Positions 6,165-12,906 of a stretch of 12,906 nt of DNA are shown here, in pieces. The position numbers were made by a program, and so were the translations under genes. How positions within the stretch are numbered: position 1 is the stretch's first letter; every line of letters starts with the position of its first letter. This DNA is from an uncultured Caryophanales bacterium (GTDB lineage: Bacteria; Bacillota_I; Bacilli_A; RF39; UBA660): NCBI GenBank assembly GCA_947169395.1, contig CAMVPJ010000033.1:1-12906 (forward strand), read 5' to 3'. The notes beneath the pieces were generated by a model, which saw only the letters and a program-made list of their open reading frames with translations, was not told the origin of the DNA and made no database searches.

Positions 6165-9100
6165 ATGAAATCATTTATAGAAAAATTTAATGAAAATGTT
6201 AAGAAGAGTCCAAATAATTCGTTATTCTTTGATGAGGTTAATACTAAAGGTATTAGTTATGCAAAGATTGATGAAGTATCTGGTAAGATTTATAATTATT
6301 TAATAAGTATTGGAGTAGGTCGTGAAGACTTTGTATTAATTAACTTACCACGTGGGGTACAAGTAGTAATGGCTATGGTAGGTATTTGGAAAGCTGGTGC
6401 TGCATTTACTGTTGTTGAAGATAATTACGCACCAGATAGAATAGATTTTATTCGTAAAGATTGTAATTGTAAAGCAGAGATTAATAGTGATACTTGGGAG
6501 TCTATTATGAAGTTAGATTCTCTTGAAGGATATGTAGAATCAGATTTACATGATGCAGCATTTGCAATTTATACATCAGGTACTACAGGAAATCCTAAAG
6601 GTGTATTACACGAGTATGGTAATATATTAAGAAGTGTTGAGTCTGTTAAAATAAGTGAGACTGAAGAATTAGTTAAGAAAAATGAGCATGGAGCACTTGT
6701 CGCACCTTTAAACTTTATTGCATCAACTATATTTATTATGTATGTATTATATTATGGTGCGGAATTAGATAAAGCCAAATTATATATAGTATCTTATGCA
6801 ACACTAAAAAATCCTGTTGCGCTAAAGAAATTTATGTTAGAAAAAACTATTTCATTAACATTCTTAACTCCATCTTATGTTAGAATGTTAAAAGGTACAA
6901 CTGGACCATTTTTAAAAACATTAATTGTTGGTAGTGAGCCTGCTAATAATGTATATTTAAAGGGTGTTAAACTATGTAATACTTATATGATGAGTGAAAG
7001 TGCATTTATTGTATCGATGTTTAAGATAGATAAATCTTATGAAACTTGTCCTATTGGTACTAAAACATTACCTTATTTAAATATTAAGTTATTAGATGAA
7101 AACGGTAACGAGGTAAAAAATGGTGAGACTGGAGAGCTATGTTTTGATAATCCTTATTTTAGAGGATATATTAATCTAGAAGAGGAAACTAAAAAAGCTT
7201 TAAAGGATGGTATATATCATTCAGGAGATCTTGCTAAAAGAGATGCAAATGGTAATTTAGTTTTACTTGGTCGTAATAATGATATGATTAAGATTAATGG
7301 TAATAGAATAGAACCTGCTGAAATAGAGGCTGCTGTAAAACAAGTATTAAATGTTAGTTTTGTTGCAGTACGTGGTTTTAATGAGGCTAATCAATCATAT
7401 ATCTGTGCTTATTATAAAGATGATGTAGATTTTAATTTAGATGAGGTTAGAAGCGAACTATTAAAAAGACTTCCTTATTACATGCTTCCTGCATATTTTA
7501 TGAAGATTGATAATATTCCACTTAAAGCTACTGGTAAATTAGATAGAAAAGCATTACCTGCACCTGATACTAAAGATTTTAAAACAAATTATGTTGAACC
7601 TACTAATGATATAGAAAAGGCTATATGCAATGCATTTAGTAAGGTATTAAAATTAGATAGAGTAGGTATTAATGATGATTTCTATGAACTAGGTGGAGAT
7701 TCTCTTGGAGCAATTGAGGTAATTGTTGAATCTAAATTAGAAGGACTTAACGTAGCTCAAATATTTAAAGGTAGAACTGCTTTAGAGATTGCAAAAATAT
7801 ATAGTGAATCTGTAGTTAGTAATGATGGAATATCACCTGATACAAAGAATGAAGAGTCAATGAAGTTAGAACACAAACTTACTGCTGAACAATTATATAT
7901 GGTGGATTACCAGTTATATACCCCTAAATCTACTATGTTTAATTTATTCACAATGTTAAAGGCAGATAAGAATCTATATAATGCTAAAGATTTAGCTAAA
8001 GCAATGTATAATACAATTAAGAACTTTCCTGCACTTCTTACTACATATCATTTTAATGAAGATGGTGAGATAGTTCAGAAGTATACACCTAAAGTATTAG
8101 AAAAAATTAATGTAGAACGTATTTCTGAATTTGAATTTAGTAATATTAAAGATACATTGGTAATGCCATTTAAACTTACTAATTCTAGACTTTATAGATG
8201 TCGTGTATTTGAAACTGAGAAAAATGTATATGCTTTCTTTGATGTTCATCATTCACTATTTGATGGTACTTCATTTAAAGTATTAATGGAGGCTATGGCT
8301 AAATCTTATTTAGGTGTTGAAGTAGATAAAGATTACTATTATTATATTCTTGATAAGAGAGAAAAAGATATGAATACCGACCTTTATAAAGAAGGAGAGA
8401 AGTACTTTACTGATACTTATGAGAATACTGAATGGTCAACTGCTCCAAAGATTGATCAAGAATCAAGAGAAAATGAAATTGGAGATATATTATCTAGTTT
8501 AAATATTAAAGATGAAGAAATGTCTTTAATAGAGAAAAAGTTTAAGATAAGCAGAAATGAGTTCTTTATTACAGTTGCGATTCTTGCAATTGCCATCTAC
8601 AATAGAAAAAATAATGTTAAGATATCATGGATTTATAATGGACGTGATGATATCTATTCAATGTCTAGTGTAGGATTATTATTTAGAGAATTACCTGTTG
8701 CTTTAAAATTAAGTGATAAAAGAACTATTAGAGATTTATATCAAAGTGTACATAAACAAGTACAAGATGGCATTAAATATAGTTGCTATCCTTATGAAGA
8801 GTTGGATGCTAATGTTGTTGCCGAAGATGGTGCATGTCTTTTATATCAACAAGATATAAGAGATGGTGGAGATCTTGAAGATATGAACATTGAGATGATT
8901 GATGTAAGACAAAATCAAGCAGCTGCTCAAGATTTACTTGATATTCAAATATTAGATGGTAGTGAAGGATTACAAATTATGATGGATTATGCATCAAGTA
9001 GATATAAAAATGAATCTATGGTTAGATTTAAAGATATTTTCATTAAAGTAACACAACTACTTATTCATCATACAACACAAGATGATATTACTGTTGAAGA

Positions 9101-9173
9101 TATAAAATGGAAACTAGATACAAATAATAGTATATTTAAGAAAGTAATTAGTATCTTTAGTTGGAAGAAATAA
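6165..9173 (+). CDS. One-module nonribosomal peptide synthetase, order adenylation - carrier - condensation
   Basis: The product has 1002 residues. The A domain (about 1-465) has A3 TSGTTGNPKG (137-146), A5 YMMSES (274-279), A7 SGD (353-355), A8 GRNNDMIKINGNRIEP and A10 TGKLDRK with K458, so it should form acyl-AMP and load the carrier. The carrier domain (about 480-550) has the phosphopantetheine serine S513 in LGGDSLG. The C domain (about 570-970) has an intact HHSLFDG motif (H695, H696, D700, G701). No upstream C domain, epimerase, thioesterase or reductase is present. The pocket segment at 183-190 (NFIASTIF) lacks the usual Asp that binds the alpha-amino group. The start ATG 6165 lies eight bases after AGGAGGT (6150-6156); a TTG at 6159 is too close. 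A basic tail (FSWKK) ends the protein. The product is probably an acyl or aminoacyl group joined to a free acceptor; identity unknown. Confidence 0.9.
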   Translation: MKSFIEKFNENVKKSPNNSLFFDEVNTKGISYAKIDEVSGKIYNYLISIGVGREDFVLINLPRGVQVVMAMVGIWKAGAAFTVVEDNYAPDRIDFIRKDCNCKAEINSDTWESIMKLDSLEGYVESDLHDAAFAIYTSGTTGNPKGVLHEYGNILRSVESVKISETEELVKKNEHGALVAPLNFIASTIFIMYVLYYGAELDKAKLYIVSYATLKNPVALKKFMLEKTISLTFLTPSYVRMLKGTTGPFLKTLIVGSEPANNVYLKGVKLCNTYMMSESAFIVSMFKIDKSYETCPIGTKTLPYLNIKLLDENGNEVKNGETGELCFDNPYFRGYINLEEETKKALKDGIYHSGDLAKRDANGNLVLLGRNNDMIKINGNRIEPAEIEAAVKQVLNVSFVAVRGFNEANQSYICAYYKDDVDFNLDEVRSELLKRLPYYMLPAYFMKIDNIPLKATGKLDRKALPAPDTKDFKTNYVEPTNDIEKAICNAFSKVLKLDRVGINDDFYELGGDSLGAIEVIVESKLEGLNVAQIFKGRTALEIAKIYSESVVSNDGISPDTKNEESMKLEHKLTAEQLYMVDYQLYTPKSTMFNLFTMLKADKNLYNAKDLAKAMYNTIKNFPALLTTYHFNEDGEIVQKYTPKVLEKINVERISEFEFSNIKDTLVMPFKLTNSRLYRCRVFETEKNVYAFFDVHHSLFDGTSFKVLMEAMAKSYLGVEVDKDYYYYILDKREKDMNTDLYKEGEKYFTDTYENTEWSTAPKIDQESRENEIGDILSSLNIKDEEMSLIEKKFKISRNEFFITVAILAIAIYNRKNNVKISWIYNGRDDIYSMSSVGLLFRELPVALKLSDKRTIRDLYQSVHKQVQDGIKYSCYPYEELDANVVAEDGACLLYQQDIRDGGDLEDMNIEMIDVRQNQAAAQDLLDIQILDGSEGLQIMMDYASSRYKNESMVRFKDIFIKVTQLLIHHTTQDDITVEDIKWKLDTNNSIFKKVISIFSWKK

Positions 9174-9186
9174 GTTAGAGGTAATT

Positions 9187-10545
9187 ATGGAAAATTTGGA
9201 TAATATTAATAATGAAGATAAAGAATTATCAAAGCATTTTAACTTCTTATCTTTAATGAAGTTTGTTTTCCCAAGTATATTTACATTTGTATTTATTGCT
9301 TTTTATCAAACAGTAGATGGATTCTTTATTGAAAAATATGTTGGAGAACTAGCTATTGGTGCGGTTAATCTATATATGCCACTATTATATTTGTTTGTAG
9401 CAATAGGTGTAATGCTCGGAACTGGTGCGAATGCTATAATTGTTAAAAAAATAGGTGAGAGGAAGACTGATGAAGCAAGTAAGTCTTTCTCCAATACCAT
9501 TTTATTTGCACTTATTCTTTCAGTTGTATTAACTATTTTCTGTTTAGTATTTCAAGAACCTATTATGCATATGTGTGGTGCGACTAGTGGTAACATCGGT
9601 TATTTAAAAGAGTATTATGTAATTATGACTAGTTTTTCAATAACAATAATGTTACAGTCAGCTCTTGGTATTCTTATTATTGGCGAGGGTAAAAGTGTGA
9701 CTGCAGCCCTTGTTATAATGATAGGTGGAGTAATTAATTGTGTACTTGATTATGTATTTATGAAGCATCTAAACCTAGGTATTAAAGGAGCTGCTCTTGC
9801 AACTGTAATAGGATATTCTAGTACAATTCTATTTGCTTTTTTCTACTACATAATAGCTAAAAGAAGTAAATATACAATTAAGTTTACTAAACTTAATTTG
9901 CGTGAAATAGGAGTAATATCATTTAATGGTTCATCTGATATGGTATCAAATCTAGCAGGAGCAGTAACTACTATGATTATGAATCATATTGCTGGTAAAT
10001 ACTATGGTGAGATTGGAGTAAGTTCTCTATCAATAGTATTTTACTTACAGTTCTTTATAGAAGCAATATATATGGGATTTACATCTGCAGTTGAACCTGT
10101 ATTTAGTTATCACTATGGTAGTGGTAATATAAATGAACGTAAGAATATATTCAAATTAAGTAATATATGGATATTTTTAATATCTATACTTATAATGGCA
10201 ATAGTATTTATCTTTAATGATGAGATAGTATCAATATTCTTTAAAGAAGGAACTAAGATTTATAATACTACTAAACTTGGATTAAATATTTCAATACTTG
10301 CTACTATATTCTGTGGCTATAATACATTCTATTCAGGATTATTTACCGCATTTTCTAATGGTATAGTATCAGGATTCTTATCGGTAATAAGATCTTTAGT
10401 AATACTTGTTATATGCTTATTTGGATTATCATACTTATTTAAAGGTATTGGACTTTGGATATCATGGCCAACAGCAGAAGCACTTGCTCTTATTATTTCA
10501 ATAGTGTTTATTATTAAATATAAAAATAAATATAATTATTTATAG
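9187..10545 (+). CDS. MATE family efflux transporter (DinF/MepA-like)
   Basis: The product has 452 residues and about twelve transmembrane helices, the usual size for MATE exporters, which swap Na+ or H+ for an organic substrate. The N-terminal half has typical segments such as QTVDGFFIEKYVGELAIGAV and GTGANAIIVKKIGE, and the second half repeats the pattern (SSDMVSNLAGAV, FVEPVFSYHYGSG-like stretch near residues 295-315). It starts 13 bases after the synthetase stop, with AGAGGT as ribosome-binding site. Its place between synthetase and phosphopantetheinyl transferase suggests it exports the synthetase product or protects the producer. It could instead bring in or expel a precursor; MATE substrates cannot be predicted from sequence. 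Confidence 0.92.
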   Translation: MENLDNINNEDKELSKHFNFLSLMKFVFPSIFTFVFIAFYQTVDGFFIEKYVGELAIGAVNLYMPLLYLFVAIGVMLGTGANAIIVKKIGERKTDEASKSFSNTILFALILSVVLTIFCLVFQEPIMHMCGATSGNIGYLKEYYVIMTSFSITIMLQSALGILIIGEGKSVTAALVIMIGGVINCVLDYVFMKHLNLGIKGAALATVIGYSSTILFAFFYYIIAKRSKYTIKFTKLNLREIGVISFNGSSDMVSNLAGAVTTMIMNHIAGKYYGEIGVSSLSIVFYLQFFIEAIYMGFTSAVEPVFSYHYGSGNINERKNIFKLSNIWIFLISILIMAIVFIFNDEIVSIFFKEGTKIYNTTKLGLNISILATIFCGYNTFYSGLFTAFSNGIVSGFLSVIRSLVILVICLFGLSYLFKGIGLWISWPTAEALALIISIVFIIKYKNKYNYL

Positions 10546-10559
10546 AAAGAAGGATTATT

Positions 10560-10850
10560 ATGAATATTAATTTAAATAAAAATGAAGATAAACTTATAAT
10601 TAGTTTAGAAGGAAGATTAGATACAACTACATCTCCTGAATTAGAAAGTGAATATAAAAAGCTAGATGAGAAAAATATAGTATTAGATTTAAAAGATTTA
10701 AACTATATATCATCTGCAGGACTTAGAGTATTATTAACTATGCAAAAAGAAATGAATAAAAAAGGATCTCTAGAGATTATTAATGTATGTGATGATGTAA
10801 GGGATATTTTTGAAGTAACTGGTTTTAATGATATTCTAAATATTAAATAG
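10560..10850 (+). CDS. STAS-domain anti-sigma-factor antagonist (RsbV/SpoIIAA-like)
   Basis: The product is 96 residues, a single STAS domain. The core motif NYISSAGLRVLL (48-59) carries the serine expected to be phosphorylated by the RsbW-like kinase (S52 by alignment to RsbV S56, S51 adjacent). It begins with the usual beta strand and EGRLDTTTSPELE segment. It starts 14 bases after the exporter gene, with AAGGA at good spacing. In classic operons the antagonist sits beside the kinase; here it lies two genes away, after the synthetase and exporter. With the phosphatase and kinase it completes a three-part partner switch. Unphosphorylated it should bind the kinase and free the kinase's target. 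Confidence 0.9.
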   Translation: MNINLNKNEDKLIISLEGRLDTTTSPELESEYKKLDEKNIVLDLKDLNYISSAGLRVLLTMQKEMNKKGSLEIINVCDDVRDIFEVTGFNDILNIK

Positions 10851-10851
10851 T

Positions 10852-11367
10852 ATGAATAAAATATATATATGTATTAAAAATATTGATGATATAACTATTA
10901 ATGATGATATTAAGTATTGTAGTTTTAAAGATGAAACTAAAAAAGCATATACACTTCTTAGTAATATGTTAGATAAATTAGGTATTAAGTTTGATATAAA
11001 TACTATTATGTATAAAGATAATGGTAAACCTTATATAATAAGTTCTGATATTAAGTTTAATTATAGTCATTCTAAAAACTATATTGCATGTGTAGTATCT
11101 AATACTGATGTTGGTATTGATATAGAAGATATATTTAATATAAGTAATTCAGCTAGAAGTTTATACTTAAAAAATATAGATAGTAATTATAGATTAGCTT
11201 GGGTAAAGAAAGAGGCGTATTGTAAATTACTAGGTGACTTTGATGATGAATTCTTTAAAAACTTAGATATAAATAGAATTAAATGTAATAGTTATATTAT
11301 TTCTACTGATAAATATGATTGTATACTTTATTATGAAGGTAACAAGAAAGATATTGTTTATATATAA
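10852..11367 (+). CDS. Sfp-type 4'-phosphopantetheinyl transferase, short form
   Basis: This enzyme should transfer the phosphopantetheine arm of CoA to S513 of the synthetase carrier domain. The product has 171 residues, shorter than the usual 200-240 of Sfp proteins, mostly by trimming of the N-terminal half. Key motifs are present: GKP (58-60), FNYSHS (69-74), the Mg-binding GIDIE (88-92, D90 and E92) and WVKKEA (117-122, with K120 and E121). It begins one base after the stop of the STAS gene with no Shine-Dalgarno site of its own, so translation probably depends on ribosomes finishing the upstream gene. Its stop codon lies in the loop of the operon terminator. A dedicated enzyme here means the pathway carries its own activation step. 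Confidence 0.9.
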   Translation: MNKIYICIKNIDDITINDDIKYCSFKDETKKAYTLLSNMLDKLGIKFDINTIMYKDNGKPYIISSDIKFNYSHSKNYIACVVSNTDVGIDIEDIFNISNSARSLYLKNIDSNYRLAWVKKEAYCKLLGDFDDEFFKNLDINRIKCNSYIISTDKYDCILYYEGNKKDIVYI

Positions 11368-11384
11368 ATATCTTTTTTTCTTTT
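11344..11384 (+). terminator. Terminator of the synthetase operon, overlapping the last stop codon
   Basis: AAAGATATT (11347-11355) pairs perfectly with AATATCTTT (11367-11375), extended outward by G-U and two A-U pairs, and is followed by a run of T (11373-11379, then C and four T). The TAA of the transferase gene (11365-11367) sits at the loop edge. Confidence 0.7.
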
Positions 11385-11426
11385 AAAAATAAAGATAGTT
11401 TAATTATAGTATTTAGGAAAAATATC

Positions 11427-11435
11427 TGATATAAT
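11427..11435 (+). promoter_or_regulatory. Extended -10 promoter of the AAA-ATPase-like gene
   Basis: TGATATAAT lies 26 bases before the ATG at 11462. The -35 region is weak (TAGTAT at 17 bases). The leader holds AGAGGAT as ribosome-binding site. Confidence 0.65.
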
Positions 11436-11461
11436 ATGGATAAACAAGAGGATGATTAATT

Positions 11462-12874
11462 ATGAAAAATTTACCAATAGGTAGAGATAATTTTAGAGAA
11501 ATTATTGAAAAAAATTTATATTATGTAGATAAGACTGATATAATTGAAGAAATATTAAAAACAGATTCATATGTATCACTATTTTCACGTCCAAGAAGAT
11601 TTGGAAAAAGCTTATTTATATCAATGATAGATAACTTCTTTAATATTGAGTATAAAGAAATTAATAAACATTTATTTGATGGTTTAAAGATAAGCAATAG
11701 TAAATACTATAATAGGCTATCATCTAATCCAGTTATAAAACTTGATTTTAAGAATTTAAAGCAGGACAGTTTTGAAGTAATGTATGAATCTTATAAGGGA
11801 ATGATTAGAGATTTATATTCTGATAAAAGATATTTATTAGAAATATTGAATGATGATGAAAAGGAATTATATAATAGTTTTTTATATGAAAATGCTAATA
11901 AAGATAGATATCAAAAAGCTGTTTCTATTTTAAGTAAAATGTTATATAAATACTATAATAAAAAGACTATTATTCTAATAGATGAATATGATGTGCCTAT
12001 TCAACAAGGTTATTTAGAAGGTTTCTATGATGATATAGTGTCTTTTATAAGAGAGGTATTCTCTTCTTCCTTAAAAGGTAATGAATATGTTGAATTTGCC
12101 ATAATGACAGGGGTACTTAGAGTAAGTAAAGAGTCATTATTTAGTGATTTAAATAATGTAAAAGTGTATGGAATTGTTGATAGACTTTATAATGAATCAT
12201 TTGGATTTACAAATGAAGAAACAAAAGAAATATTGGATTATTACAATTTAGAATTAAATGATGATGTTAAGAATATGTATGATGGTTATAACTTTAATGG
12301 AACTGAAATATATAATCCTTGGAGTATTATTAATTACTGTGCAGATAAAGAGTTAAAGCCATACTGGACTAATACATCTGGTAATAGTTTGGTAATAAAG
12401 TGTATAAAAGAATGTAGTGAAGATATTAAAATAGTATTTGAAAAATTATTATTAGGTGAATCAATTGATTTTATTTACAATGAAAAAGTAACGTATCTAG
12501 ATTATAATGATTTAAAATCAATTAATAATATTCTTAATCTATTATTTATATCAGGATATCTTACAATAGATAAAAATTATGAAGATGAATTTGGAAAAAA
12601 ATATATGACTGTTAAACTTCCAAATGGAGAAACTAGAGAATTATTTAACAATATAATATTAGAAATATTGAATGATGATTATCGAATTGAAACTTCATTA
12701 ATAAGACAATTTTGTACAGGAATACTAAATAATGATAAAGAATTAATTCAATTAACATTAAATAGAATATTACCTAATATATCATATATGGATTCTTCAG
12801 AATCATTCTATCATGGATATTTACTTGGATTATTCTCTATGTTTTTAAATAATAAGCTGTGTTCAACTTTATGA
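11462..12874 (+). CDS. AAA-ATPase-like protein (DUF1703 family), probably truncated before its nuclease domain
   Basis: The N-terminus LPIGRDNFREIIEKNLYYVDKT and Walker A RPRRFGKSL (43-51) are hallmarks of the AAA-ATPase_like family; Walker B is ILIDEYDVP with D174 and E175. Members are usually 500-570 residues and end in a PD-(D/E)XK nuclease-like domain that starts just after a segment like FYHGYLLGLFSM. Here the protein has 470 residues and runs through that segment to FLNN, then diverges to KLCSTL and TGA. The catalytic E-x-K part is therefore absent. None of the three forward frames after 12850 recovers it within the window. TGA is the only such stop among the twelve genes. The family occurs in many copies in gut bacteria; its function is uncertain (possibly defence- or mobile-DNA-related). 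This copy may be a deletion or rearrangement product. Confidence 0.8.
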   Translation: MKNLPIGRDNFREIIEKNLYYVDKTDIIEEILKTDSYVSLFSRPRRFGKSLFISMIDNFFNIEYKEINKHLFDGLKISNSKYYNRLSSNPVIKLDFKNLKQDSFEVMYESYKGMIRDLYSDKRYLLEILNDDEKELYNSFLYENANKDRYQKAVSILSKMLYKYYNKKTIILIDEYDVPIQQGYLEGFYDDIVSFIREVFSSSLKGNEYVEFAIMTGVLRVSKESLFSDLNNVKVYGIVDRLYNESFGFTNEETKEILDYYNLELNDDVKNMYDGYNFNGTEIYNPWSIINYCADKELKPYWTNTSGNSLVIKCIKECSEDIKIVFEKLLLGESIDFIYNEKVTYLDYNDLKSINNILNLLFISGYLTIDKNYEDEFGKKYMTVKLPNGETRELFNNIILEILNDDYRIETSLIRQFCTGILNNDKELIQLTLNRILPNISYMDSSESFYHGYLLGLFSMFLNNKLCSTL

Positions 12875-12892
12875 CTGATGGAGCAAAAAGTG

Positions 12893-12901
12893 TGATATAA
12901 T
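12893..12901 (+). promoter_or_regulatory. Extended -10 box right after the truncated ATPase-like gene
   Basis: TGATATAAT, identical to the -10 of the gene at 11462, lies 19 bases past the TGA. ATGACT at 12871-12876 is a weak -35 candidate with a long spacer of 19. A further gene probably starts beyond the window edge. Confidence 0.45.
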
Positions 12902-12906
12902 AGATA

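Noticed and set aside
11462..12906. Reading TGA as Trp (genetic code 4) to extend the ATPase-like gene past 12874.
   Set aside because: Trp is TGG throughout the complete genes and none has an in-frame TGA. The read-through sequence also does not resemble the family's missing nuclease domain.
1..12906. CRISPR arrays, tRNA or rRNA genes, riboswitches and insertion sequences.
   Set aside because: I found no regularly spaced repeats, cloverleaf-like sequences, transposase genes or terminal inverted repeats.

Overview
The window comes from a very AT-rich, low-GC Gram-positive-type bacterium. Shine-Dalgarno sites are strong (AGGAGG-like), promoters are SigA-like with extended -10 boxes, and genes are packed into short operons. 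TGA is not used for Trp: every complete gene encodes Trp with TGG. Eleven of the twelve genes stop at TAA or TAG, and the only TGA closes a gene that looks truncated. The pilin-like protein and the AAA-ATPase/DUF1703-type protein resemble families I associate with uncultured gut Bacillota (RF39/Mollicutes-like Bacilli or neighbours). That placement is an inference, not a measurement.

Layout. (1) 1-2165, plus strand: a perfect 12-bp inverted repeat overlaps a TATAAT box, then come a bacitracin/lantibiotic-type ABC ATPase, its six-helix permease, a small membrane protein with a four-cysteine outer tail, and a terminator. (2) 2166-2987: a non-coding strip with a 12-bp tandem repeat, a short decayed frame and a long hairpin; a minus-strand Nif11-like small protein with a cationic aromatic tail; then a regulatory strip with two palindromes. 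(3) 2988-4083: a type IV prepilin-like surface protein whose signal segment is broken by a one-base frameshift, followed by a terminator. (4) 4091-11384: a six-gene operon, the centre of interest. (5) 11427-end: an AAA-ATPase-like/DUF1703-family gene that ends before its expected nuclease domain, followed at once by another promoter-like -10 box.

The central operon. One good promoter (TTGTTA, 17 bp, TATACT) drives six genes: a membrane sensor/PP2C (SpoIIE/RsbU-type) phosphatase, an RsbW-type kinase/anti-sigma-like ATPase, a 1002-residue nonribosomal peptide synthetase of order A-T-C, a MATE exporter, a STAS anti-sigma-factor antagonist, and a short Sfp-type 4'-phosphopantetheinyl transferase. 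All are tightly spaced and end at one terminator. The set holds a complete partner switch (phosphatase, kinase, antagonist), a self-sufficient one-module synthetase with its own activating enzyme, and an exporter. It has no sigma factor. The simplest reading is a sensor-gated pathway that makes and exports a small acyl or aminoacyl conjugate. The adenylation domain lacks the usual Asp that holds the alpha-amino group, and release appears to be by a C-terminal condensation domain onto a free acceptor. All catalytic motifs checked in these six genes are intact. What the product is, and what the switch controls, cannot be read from the sequence.
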